From assembly GCA_017512175.1 (NCBI GenBank), contig JAFWHA010000001.1, positions 1 through 43,086 of the forward strand: 43,086 bases of DNA, given 5' to 3'. Origin of the DNA: Candidatus Saccharimonadota bacterium. GTDB taxonomy: Bacteria; Patescibacteriota; Saccharimonadia; Saccharimonadales; Saccharimonadaceae. Each line of letters opens with the position of its first letter. Within the stretch, counting starts at the first letter, position 1. Below are positions 25,229 to 33,240 of this stretch, one piece after another. Below the pieces are notes generated by a model that searched no databases, was not told the DNA's origin, and saw only the letters and a list, made by a program, of their open reading frames with translations. Position numbers and translations under genes: made by a program.

Positions 25229-26818
25229 CTACAACTGGACATTACAGAGGTTTTGACAGTGATCAATAATATTCTGGTTATGTTCAGCCTCTGTGTAACT
25301 ATAATACATCACACCATCGTCTCCTGTCAAGAAGTAAAGATAAGAAGTATCTGTCGGCTCCGCCACAGCTAGCAACGCTGATATGCCCGGATTACAGATA
25401 GGACCAGGGGTAAGGCCTAAGTGCTTACGTGTATTATACGGCGAATCTATCTCTATTACGAGGCTATTATCTGTATAAATCTTGCGCGTCGGATCCAAAA
25501 GATCAGCCGCATATTTTGCGGTTACATCTGAGCCAAGCGCAATATTCTGATTCATACGAGAATAAAACACCTGTGCTACAGTACGCTGGCTTTCATAAGA
25601 ATTAGCCTCTTTCTGAATAATTGAAGCGAGCGTGATTCCCTGATATAATGTTAATCCCCTTTCCGAATAACGCGACACTAGGTTATTACTATTTACCACT
25701 TCCCACATCGCCGCCAAAGCAGTTTGAATAATTTTCTCTACACTATCAGACTTATAAAACTCGTACGTATCTCCGAATAGAAATCCCTCAAGGTATTCCG
25801 CGCCTTCGGTAGTGCTCTCTGGCAACCCCTGAAGTACAGGACTATCATAGCGTTTAGCAAAAGCTGCCTCTATCTCTGCACTACTATACCCTTTCTGCAA
25901 TAAATCAGCCTTAATGTCTTTTATGGTAGAGCCCGGTAAAATCGTAAAAGAAAAGACGTTGCTGTCTTTTACCCCCTCTACCAGTTGTTTACCAATCTGT
26001 TCCACATCCATAGTCCTCTGGAAGCGATACTCGCCAGTTTTTATTCGGTCAGCCATATTATGTGCACGCATATAAATTTGGAACGCGAGAGAATTCTTAA
26101 TGATACCAGCCGCCGCTAGATTATCAGATATTATCGGCATTGTCTCCCCATCTAGCACCGAAAATTCAATGAAATCGCACCTTGAATCACCCTCTAGTTG
26201 GCTACAGTCTGCCACTTGGTAGACTGGTCCGAGTGATGAATTATACCAAGCAAATGCAATTCCAGCTCCTAAGCCACCCGCTAGTAAAATTACAAGTAAT
26301 ACTACTACAAACTTCTTCAACATGGAATTTCCTTCCTTTTTCTCATTCACAGGTGTACCAAGTTCTCTTGCGTCAACAAAATTACTTTCCTTGCTTGTTC
26401 CGCCTTTTGATACTACCGACAGGTGCTCGATACAATCTTGCAAGATGATAGCTGCAGCTTCAGCATCTATTTCTTCTTTCGCATAGGCTTTTTTGCGAGA
26501 TTTTAGACGATTTTCCGCCTCGACAGAGGTAAGACTCTCGTCCTGAAAGCGAATTTTAGCCCCTGGAATAGCACTAGCAAGGTTTTTAGCAAATTCCCTC
26601 ACATAAGCCGACTGAGCAGTCTCCGTGCCGCTATTATTGCGTGGGAGGCCTAAAACAAACCATTTTGTATTATTTTGCTGCGCAATTCGCGCTATTTCTG
26701 CAAATTCTGCACCATTTTTAGCGTTGATAGTCGTTGTGGGTACAGCAATACGGATACTGGAATCAGCTATCGCTACTCCAATACGCTTTGTTCCCACGTC
26801 TAAGCCTATTAGCTTCAC
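25229..26818 (-). CDS. RuvX (YqgF) and MltG in one continuous reading frame
   Basis: A 529-residue frame from the GTG at 26818. Residues 1-135 are RuvX/YqgF, an RNase-H-like nuclease acting in pre-16S rRNA maturation or Holliday junction resolution: GLDVGTKRIGVAIAD, FVLGLPRNNSG and DESLTSVEA are intact. A linker (136-165) leads to a membrane helix (170-190) and the MltG/YceG endolytic murein transglycosylase (ITLASIIQKEA with the catalytic Glu, then SPYNTRKHLGLTPGPICNPG). An ATG at residue 166 (26323-26321) has AGGAAGG about 7 nt upstream, so free MltG could also be made from within the frame. The GTG lies 3 nt after the stop of the upstream gene. Confidence 0.9.
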   Translation of the reverse strand: MKLIGLDVGTKRIGVAIADSSIRIAVPTTTINAKNGAEFAEIARIAQQNNTKWFVLGLPRNNSGTETAQSAYVREFAKNLASAIPGAKIRFQDESLTSVEAENRLKSRKKAYAKEEIDAEAAAIILQDCIEHLSVVSKGGTSKESNFVDARELGTPVNEKKEGNSMLKKFVVVLLVILLAGGLGAGIAFAWYNSSLGPVYQVADCSQLEGDSRCDFIEFSVLDGETMPIISDNLAAAGIIKNSLAFQIYMRAHNMADRIKTGEYRFQRTMDVEQIGKQLVEGVKDSNVFSFTILPGSTIKDIKADLLQKGYSSAEIEAAFAKRYDSPVLQGLPESTTEGAEYLEGFLFGDTYEFYKSDSVEKIIQTALAAMWEVVNSNNLVSRYSERGLTLYQGITLASIIQKEANSYESQRTVAQVFYSRMNQNIALGSDVTAKYAADLLDPTRKIYTDNSLVIEIDSPYNTRKHLGLTPGPICNPGISALLAVAEPTDTSYLYFLTGDDGVMYYSYTEAEHNQNIIDHCQNLCNVQL

Positions 26819-26821
26819 TGA

Positions 26822-28519
26822 TTATTCCTCCACTTTAAGTTCTATTGTAATTTTATTTGGATCGTCTGGAACGAAACTTACCCACGGGAACGAAGTCTTG
26901 ACATTAACAGAGCTGACACCATTAATAGACTTCAAGATAGATTGAACTTCTCCGACTTTTTTGCCCTTAGATTTTTCGAGGATGTCTTCTTCGTTTACTT
27001 TCGGACCGCTCTTAGTCGAACATTTAAGCTTAGCGGTATAGGTATCATTATTTTTCGTAAAGTTTTCAAAGAATGGCGAATCTATCGCGTAAATCTTCTG
27101 ATCAGAAGCAAGCTTTTCCTCCGTTTTCTTCTTAACAAATTCTTCTACTTTACCTTTCTCTACAGCAAACATTTTATAAGTAGTAGTAGCCTGAATCTTC
27201 GGAGTCACTCCAGAGCCTACTTCTTGATCTACACCAGGCGTGGCGGTAGGAGTACCAGTACTAACTTCCAAGCTAGAAGCAATTACTAGCATATCACCAC
27301 CAAACTTCTTTTCTAATTCACTTTTGCCGTCTTCCTTACCCTCGTTTTCGAGCTTCGATTTAGCATTGTCGAAATCAGATTGTGACACCACCGTTACGAT
27401 TTTAGTCGTACCACCAGAAAACGCAGAACTGTTAAAGGCATTGACTTTGCTATCCGGACTAGACCAACCACTTTCGTGTGCACCGATATTTCCACCTTCA
27501 CCAGAATTCGTTGCGGTTACAGATACAGTTTTAGCATCTATACAACCGCCGCTATTATATTGATTTTTAGTACACGTATCTGGATTAGAGAAGCTAACCG
27601 CGCTATCAGTAGTATAAGAATTAGAGCCGTAAGAGAACGTTGAGCCAGCCGCAAGTGAGAAGCCATCCTCATCTGAACTAGAAAAGATGCCCTGAAGGTT
27701 AAGCGTACCCTTGGCCTTTTCCCCTATGTCTTTTTGGCCAGTAGCTGTAAATTCTACACTATTTGTCTTTTCTACAGTTTGTTGTTCTAATAGGAATACA
27801 CCTTCCTCCGGCTTATCTGTACCAGTTTTGGTGACAAAAGAAACATTTTCTGAAAAATTATTAGAGGTAGTACGAATCGCTACAGATATATTCGCTGCCG
27901 GTGCAAACACGAATGCCCAAACCAAAAACACGACTAATACCACGAAGGTGACCGCACCGATAATAATCCATTTGCGATATTTTTCTAGAGTAGGGATGTT
28001 GCCTTTTTTGTCTTTCTTGTCTTTTTTGCCTTTTTTATCTTTTTCTTCGTCTTTTTCGATGTCGTCAGAAGTAATGTCTTGATCTGCTGATTTAGATTTT
28101 CTGCTAGGCTGCTCAGATTTAGCCGATACACCAGAGTCAGATTTATTAGCAGTTGCTATCGCCGCTTCAGCATCTGCTTCTTCGTCAAAATCCGCCTCAT
28201 CAATCACTTGTTCTCCTAGTTCACGCTCCTTCTCGATAATTTCCGAAGGGAGTTTAGGCCTAGATTGTAAGTTCTTCGCTACAGGAATCTGCGCGGCGGC
28301 AGCAAGTTTAATCAATGAAGAATCAGTAGTAACAATCACCACTACTTTTTCAGCCTGTTTTGCGGCTTTTGCCACTAATTTAGTGTTAACGGCGCTACGC
28401 AAAACCCCAATCTTCTTAGGTGGGACTAGCGCTACGAGTTTCTGCTTAGCAGATTTAATTCGAGAGATAATATCTGTAATATCATCTTCTGGCTCGATAT
28501 AAACGACATCCTTATTCAT
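26822..28519 (-). CDS. Large single-pass membrane protein with extracellular repeats (CPR-type)
   Basis: A 565-residue protein from the ATG at 28519. The N-terminal cytoplasmic domain (1-90, with VALVPPKKIGVLRS and VVIVTTDSSLIKLAAAA) has an alpha/beta, Rossmann-like look. An acidic-then-Lys-rich linker (KKGKKDKKDKKG) and one membrane helix (about 195-215) follow. The outer part has a baseplate-J-like look (KAKGTLNLQGIFSSSDEDGF, GEGGNIGAH), as in CPR proteins annotated baseplate J/gp47 family. Role unknown; a surface structure is likely. It heads the envelope operon. The -10 TATTAT ends 6 nt before the ATG and no ribosome binding site exists, so it is leaderless. Confidence 0.65.
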   Translation of the reverse strand: MNKDVVYIEPEDDITDIISRIKSAKQKLVALVPPKKIGVLRSAVNTKLVAKAAKQAEKVVVIVTTDSSLIKLAAAAQIPVAKNLQSRPKLPSEIIEKERELGEQVIDEADFDEEADAEAAIATANKSDSGVSAKSEQPSRKSKSADQDITSDDIEKDEEKDKKGKKDKKDKKGNIPTLEKYRKWIIIGAVTFVVLVVFLVWAFVFAPAANISVAIRTTSNNFSENVSFVTKTGTDKPEEGVFLLEQQTVEKTNSVEFTATGQKDIGEKAKGTLNLQGIFSSSDEDGFSLAAGSTFSYGSNSYTTDSAVSFSNPDTCTKNQYNSGGCIDAKTVSVTATNSGEGGNIGAHESGWSSPDSKVNAFNSSAFSGGTTKIVTVVSQSDFDNAKSKLENEGKEDGKSELEKKFGGDMLVIASSLEVSTGTPTATPGVDQEVGSGVTPKIQATTTYKMFAVEKGKVEEFVKKKTEEKLASDQKIYAIDSPFFENFTKNNDTYTAKLKCSTKSGPKVNEEDILEKSKGKKVGEVQSILKSINGVSSVNVKTSFPWVSFVPDDPNKITIELKVEE

Positions 28520-28525
28520 GTATCT

Positions 28526-28570
28526 ATAATAACACATTTTATGGCGCTTGTGTTAAAAATGTGCTAAAAT
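28526..28570. promoter_or_regulatory. Divergent leaderless promoters
   Basis: The minus-strand TATTAT (28531-28526) lies 6 nt before the ATG at 28519. The plus-strand TGC-TAAAAT (28565-28570) lies 7 nt before the ATG at 28578. Both transcripts should start at or next to the start codon. Confidence 0.6.
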
Positions 28571-28577
28571 GAAATAG

Positions 28578-30044
28578 ATGGGCATTTTCCAGAAAAAAAC
28601 CGCCGGAGTTCCCTCAGATTTGTCACGGGACCAAGCAATTCTGGCCGAAAAAGTATTAAACACTATCAATGATGGTGTGATTATTATTGACCAAAATGGG
28701 CTGATTAAGCTCATTAATCCTGCTGCTGCCAGAATGACCGGCAATAATTCTCCGTCCGACGTTATTGGACTTTCCTATCTTTCCGTAATACGTCTAGAGA
28801 ACGGTGAAGGCATGGCTATCGTCGATAATCAAAATCCTCTTGCTATAGCGGTGGCTAATAATGAAGCTTTTTCTTCGCGTGATTTTTATTTGGTCACTTT
28901 ACAAGAAGCTAAAATTCCTATCGCTATTAGTCTAACCCCTTCAGGCGGAAGAAATGCCGACCGAATCATCACTATTCGGGATATCGCTCAAGAATTAGCA
29001 AAAGAAGGCGAGCAAACTGAATTTATCTCTACTGCTTCGCACGAAATGCGCACCCCAGTAGCGTCTATCGAAGGCTATCTAGGACTAGCACTCAACCCCC
29101 AAACCGCTACTATCGACGAACGTGCCAGGCAATATCTCACCGAAGCGCACAATGCTTCTCAGCATCTTGGCAAATTGTTCCAAGACCTTCTAGACGTTAC
29201 TAAGCTTGACGACAAGCGCATCAAACTCCACCTCGTTCCGACTGACATGGTAGAAGCTGTCAGAGAAATCGCTAATCGTCAAATGTCCGCTATCAATAAC
29301 AAAGGTATCAAATACTCTTTTGGCTCTGGTAATGCTAGCGAAAAAACGCAAATTGAACAATCCGTTTATGCTATGGTTGATATTGACTTTTTACAAGAAA
29401 TATTGAATAATTTAATAGAAAATGCTGTTAAATACACTGATGCCGGTGGCTCAGTTTGGGTTAGTGTACGTGCCGACGGAGACAATGTTTTAATTAATGT
29501 TACTGACACCGGAATGGGTATTTCTCCAGATAATCTTACTCACGTCTTTCAAAAATTCTACCGCGTAGATAACTCTCAGACTCGCACTATCGGCGGAACT
29601 GGACTCGGACTCTATATTGTCAAAGAGCGTACCGAGGCTATGGGCGGCAAGGTCTGGGCGGAAAGTGCTTTCTCTGAAGGCTCGACTTTCTATGTTTCTC
29701 TGCCACGCATCAGTCCAGAAGAATATGACAGGCAATTGATGATTATTAGAAATACTCAGATGATGACTCCTGCCGCACCAGCGCCTACTGGCATGGGCGC
29801 CGCTACGATTGCCGCTACGTCCGTGCCCACTACTCCAGCTATGCCGACTGCACCGACTGCATCAACGGCTCCGGCTGTGCCGACTACGCCAGTTGCGCCG
29901 ACTACACCAGTTACACCGACTACATCGGCCACGCCAACGGCTCCGGCTGCACCAACTACATCGACTACTCCAGCCACGCCAACACCAAATCCCGATTCAG
30001 CGCCAAATCCTACTAGTCAAAATACCACAAGTGTTATACAATAA
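28578..30044 (+). CDS. Soluble PAS-domain sensor histidine kinase
   Basis: A 488-residue kinase without any membrane helix. A PAS domain (about 20-135, with NTINDGVIIIDQNGLIKLIN) precedes the HisKA dimer with FISTASHEMRTP (phospho-accepting His155). The HATPase domain has NNLIENAVKYTDAGG (N box), VTDTGMGIS (G1), FQKFYRVD (F box) and GGTGLGLYIVK (G2). The C-terminal 95 residues are a Pro/Ala/Thr repeat tail of near-identical PTTP/PTAP units, unlike normal kinases. It should sense an intracellular signal and phosphorylate the regulator encoded 20 nt downstream. The mRNA is probably leaderless. Confidence 0.93.
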   Translation: MGIFQKKTAGVPSDLSRDQAILAEKVLNTINDGVIIIDQNGLIKLINPAAARMTGNNSPSDVIGLSYLSVIRLENGEGMAIVDNQNPLAIAVANNEAFSSRDFYLVTLQEAKIPIAISLTPSGGRNADRIITIRDIAQELAKEGEQTEFISTASHEMRTPVASIEGYLGLALNPQTATIDERARQYLTEAHNASQHLGKLFQDLLDVTKLDDKRIKLHLVPTDMVEAVREIANRQMSAINNKGIKYSFGSGNASEKTQIEQSVYAMVDIDFLQEILNNLIENAVKYTDAGGSVWVSVRADGDNVLINVTDTGMGISPDNLTHVFQKFYRVDNSQTRTIGGTGLGLYIVKERTEAMGGKVWAESAFSEGSTFYVSLPRISPEEYDRQLMIIRNTQMMTPAAPAPTGMGAATIAATSVPTTPAMPTAPTASTAPAVPTTPVAPTTPVTPTTSATPTAPAAPTTSTTPATPTPNPDSAPNPTSQNTTSVIQ

Positions 30045-30064
30045 GAACAAATCAGGAGGAACAA

Positions 30065-30790
30065 ATGACTAAAATCATGCTAGTTGAAGACGACAAAAGT
30101 CTGCGAGAAATCTATAGTATTCGCTTAGTAGCGGAAGGATACGAAGTCGTCTCTGCTGGTGACGGCGAAGAAGCATTAGCTCTAGCCGTACAACAAAGAC
30201 CAGATTTAATCGTATCAGATGTCATGATGCCAAAAATCTCAGGATTTGATATGCTTGACATTCTACGTTCTACCCCAGAAACTAAAGATATCAAGGTCAT
30301 CATGATGACTGCGCTTTCCTCCGAAGACCAGAGGCAACGTGGCGAAAGCCTTGGCGCCGACAAATATTTAGTCAAATCTCAAGTCGGAATCGAAGATGTA
30401 GTCAACGCTGTTCACGAAGTGCTAGGAGATAAAGCAGCCTCCAATACTGCCAGCGCAACAAATGCGACTACTAGCCCAAGCGCTTCTGCTCCTACCGTTC
30501 CATCTCAGCCAATGGGCGCTCAGCCATCTATTCCAAAAGCAGCCACCACAGAGGCACCTGCGCCAGAAGCAGCCACTCAGGTAGCTGCACCTACAGAAGC
30601 ATCTGCTGCTCCAGAAACACCAGCAGTAGAGACTCAAGCAGCTGCACCGGAAACTACTCCTGCAGAAGCGATACCAGCACCTGCACCAGAAGCCGCGCCT
30701 GCAAACTCTACTAGCGCCGCAATGGACGAGTTACTAAATAACACACCTGATACTAATCATGCAACCTGGCCAGGAAATACGTCTCAATAA
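30065..30790 (+). CDS. Response regulator: receiver domain plus disordered Ala/Pro tail
   Basis: A 241-residue protein. The receiver domain (1-125) has the acidic pair in VEDD, phospho-acceptor Asp52 (VSDVMMPK), Thr82 and Lys104 (YLVKSQ). No DNA-binding or enzymatic output domain follows. Instead about 115 residues of Ala/Pro/Thr/Glu repeats end in a short conserved-looking tail (AAMDELLNN). Output may be by protein interaction, perhaps with the kinase's similar tail. AGGAGG lies 5 nt before the ATG. The 3' end overlaps the pseudouridine synthase gene by 32 nt. Confidence 0.92.
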   Translation: MTKIMLVEDDKSLREIYSIRLVAEGYEVVSAGDGEEALALAVQQRPDLIVSDVMMPKISGFDMLDILRSTPETKDIKVIMMTALSSEDQRQRGESLGADKYLVKSQVGIEDVVNAVHEVLGDKAASNTASATNATTSPSASAPTVPSQPMGAQPSIPKAATTEAPAPEAATQVAAPTEASAAPETPAVETQAAAPETTPAEAIPAPAPEAAPANSTSAAMDELLNNTPDTNHATWPGNTSQ

Positions 30791-31502
30791 ATTCTTAGCT
30801 GAAAGATTAGGCATTTCTCGCCGCGAAGCCGATAACTATATCGCCGCAGGCAAAATTCTTATCGAAAAATCATCCGAGAAAAAACGCCCCGCCATACTCG
30901 GCGAGCGTATTGACAACACTACGAAAATATATTATAATAATAAACTCATCCCTATTAAGCTTCAGTTTACTTATCTAGCCATGAACAAACCGGTAGGCTA
31001 TGTCTGTTCCAAAAAAAGACAAGGAGATTCCCCTACTATCTATGAGCTACTGCCAAAAAAATACCAGCACTTAAAAACCGTCGGTCGACTCGACAAAGAT
31101 TCCTCAGGCCTAATCCTTCTGACTAACGATGGAGACTTTGCTTTTTCTATGACTCACCCAAAATTCTACAAAGAAAAACGCTATCTCGTTGAACTGGATA
31201 GAGATTTAGAGCCTCTGCATCAACAGCTAATCTCAGATTTCGGAATTGACTTACCAGACGGAAAGTCCAAACTCGGACTGGTTAATCGCTCCGACTTATC
31301 CAACGATTCACAGGATAAAAGCAACCACCCTACTACCCGTACTCATTGGGAAGTAATAATGAGCGAAGGCAGAAATCGCCAAATTAGGCGTACTTTCGCC
31401 GCTGTCGGCTACAGAGTAAAGAAACTTCACCGCATCCAATTCGGAAAATATATCCTAAACGACTTAAGACCTGGTAAATTTTTAGAAATATCAAAATTAT
31501 AA
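30759..31502 (+). CDS. rRNA pseudouridine synthase, RsuA/RluB family
   Basis: A 247-residue protein. An N-terminal S4 RNA-binding domain (RLNKFLAERLGISRREADNYI) is followed by the catalytic GRLDKDSSGLILLTNDG with the essential Asp, and by EGRNRQIRRTFAAVG, characteristic of RsuA/RluB/RluE/RluF. It isomerises uridine in 23S or 16S rRNA; the exact site is not readable. The start at 30759 lies inside the regulator gene in another frame and gives a full S4 domain, so translational coupling is likely. Confidence 0.92.
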   Translation: MQPGQEIRLNKFLAERLGISRREADNYIAAGKILIEKSSEKKRPAILGERIDNTTKIYYNNKLIPIKLQFTYLAMNKPVGYVCSKKRQGDSPTIYELLPKKYQHLKTVGRLDKDSSGLILLTNDGDFAFSMTHPKFYKEKRYLVELDRDLEPLHQQLISDFGIDLPDGKSKLGLVNRSDLSNDSQDKSNHPTTRTHWEVIMSEGRNRQIRRTFAAVGYRVKKLHRIQFGKYILNDLRPGKFLEISKL

Positions 31503-31549
31503 TTATAAAGTCGCTTTACTTGGTGCTTAGCGCTACATCCTCTGCCAAG

Positions 31550-32893
31550 CTATAATAGTTCCGCCATATACACTGGCAAATAGGTAATTTTCGCATCTGA
31601 ATCCACTTCCAAATCGCCATCATGTAAAATATATGCCATTCCCACTTGCTGACTAAACTTGCTGGTAAATTTATTTAGAGAATTAGCAAGATATTTTTTG
31701 CCCGACTTTACCTCAATAGGCAAAATGTTATGTCTAGAAGTAATTTGGCTCTTTACGGTCAAGAAATCAATTTCCATACGGTCCTCTGTCTCCGCATAAT
31801 AGAAAAGTTTATGTCCCGCACTTGCTAACATCTGAGCAACGACATTCTCCATAATCATACCATTATTAAACTCAAGTTTGTTAAAGAGTAATTTTTTGTA
31901 AATTTCATCTCGAGAAAGCGCCCGTTCGTCAAAAGTCTGAGAAATCAATAGTCCAGTATCTGCTTGGTAACATTTAAAAGCAGCTATGTCTTTCCTGGCG
32001 GACAGGCCAGCTGTAGGCTCTGTTGTATTAAAACAGAGATTAACAATTTTTGCTTCAGAAAGCCATAACAAAGCTTCCTCAAAGTCTCGAAACCGAGCAG
32101 TACTAGATAGTGCAGAAAACATAAATCGTTTATTGGCGTTAGAAAGTTGAGCAGGAATTTCATTATAAATTTGCTCGATTCGAAGCGCATTCTTCCCACC
32201 ATGTTTATAAATATCATCTCGATAGAGTTTCAGAATATCCCGCTTAATGCTGTCAACTTTTTTTAAGTTTCTAGTTTCCGCATATTCAACTACCGCTTGT
32301 GGCATTCCACCAACAATAATGTACTGCCTAAAAAGCGTCATCATCTTACGATGCATAGCTTGACCGAGTGGTTTTTTATGTTCATAAGCGTATTTTATCG
32401 CTTCGTACGATTTTTCTTCATTAATTGCCCAGAGAAATTCTTCAAAATCGAGCGGCGTCATAGAAATCTCATGCTCCTCCGACGGGATGACTATGTCCTT
32501 AGTATTTTCTTTGATCGACATTAGCGAGCCAGTTTCTATGTAGTCATATCTACCGTCTGCAACGAAGTGCTTTACTAGTTCTCTCGCACGAGGAAAACTT
32601 TGAACTTCGTCAAAAATAATCACACTTTCCTTCGGATGTAATTCTACATCAAAATATCCTTGCAGCATCACAAAAAACGAATCAATATCCTGCAATGGAT
32701 CATCAAAAAGGTCTCTTACTGCTTTACCAACTTTACTAAAATCTATCAGAATATAAGATTTATAGTTAGTTTTGGCAAATTCTTCCACTGCATAGCTCTT
32801 TCCGACACGTCGCATGCCGATTATTAAAGCAGCAGTTCTACCTAGCGAGTCTTTTTTCCATTCTTTAAGTTTCTTAATAATTTTACGGCGCAT
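31550..32893 (-). CDS. AAA ATPase with DUF4143 domain
   Basis: A 447-residue protein of the ATPase-DUF4143 family. Walker A is GMRRVGKSYAV (about 26-36) and Walker B VIIFDEVQSF. The C-terminal half has ADTGLLIS and, at the end, the nuclease-like FYYAETEDRMEIDFLTV and PIEVKSGKKY of DUF4143. Such proteins are widespread and often multicopy in host-associated bacteria and archaea; their function is unknown. GGAG lies 5 nt before the ATG. Upstream is the 33-bp repeat array. Confidence 0.9.
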   Translation of the reverse strand: MRRKIIKKLKEWKKDSLGRTAALIIGMRRVGKSYAVEEFAKTNYKSYILIDFSKVGKAVRDLFDDPLQDIDSFFVMLQGYFDVELHPKESVIIFDEVQSFPRARELVKHFVADGRYDYIETGSLMSIKENTKDIVIPSEEHEISMTPLDFEEFLWAINEEKSYEAIKYAYEHKKPLGQAMHRKMMTLFRQYIIVGGMPQAVVEYAETRNLKKVDSIKRDILKLYRDDIYKHGGKNALRIEQIYNEIPAQLSNANKRFMFSALSSTARFRDFEEALLWLSEAKIVNLCFNTTEPTAGLSARKDIAAFKCYQADTGLLISQTFDERALSRDEIYKKLLFNKLEFNNGMIMENVVAQMLASAGHKLFYYAETEDRMEIDFLTVKSQITSRHNILPIEVKSGKKYLANSLNKFTSKFSQQVGMAYILHDGDLEVDSDAKITYLPVYMAELL

Positions 32894-32935
32894 TTTTCTC
32901 CTTTTTAAGAATAAGCGGCTTCACCTCTGATTCTT

Positions 32936-33080
32936 TCACACTTTGCAAGGTTTTTCAACCCTATTTTCTCACACTTTGTAAGAATCTATACCCCCATCTT
33001 CTCACACTTTGCAAGGTTTTTCAACCCTATTTTCTCACACTTTGTAAGAATCTATACCCCCATTTTCTCACACTTTGCAA
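32936..33080. repeat. 33-bp tandem array upstream of the DUF4143 gene
   Basis: TCACACTTTGYAA occurs five times at exactly 33-bp steps (32936, 32969, 33002, 33035, 33068). The 20-bp intervals alternate between two sequences, so the higher-order unit is 66 bp. On the minus strand a copy reads TTGCAA, 18 nt, TATAGA, a promoter-like pair present twice. Confidence 0.9.
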
Positions 33081-33124
33081 AAATCGACATCCGACCAAGA
33101 TTCATACTCCTATAGAAAAATCGA

Positions 33125-33240
33125 GTAGCACACTTCGCTAATTCTGCACATTCCACTAGTTCTGTACATTCCATTAATTCTGCACATTCCACTAATTCTG
33201 TACACTTCGCTAATTCTGTACACTCCGCTAATTCTGCAGA
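33125..33240. repeat. 18-bp minisatellite at the 3' end of ftsA
   Basis: About six to seven degenerate copies of CTAATTCTGTACACTCCG. The ftsA stop codon and its last two codons belong to the first copy (minus strand, CAGAATTAG), and each full copy repeats a similar Gln-Asn-stop. Confidence 0.85.

Noticed and set aside
32936-33080. CRISPR array
   Set aside because: The repeat is only 13 bp, and the intervals are not unique: two sequences alternate. No cas genes are in the window.
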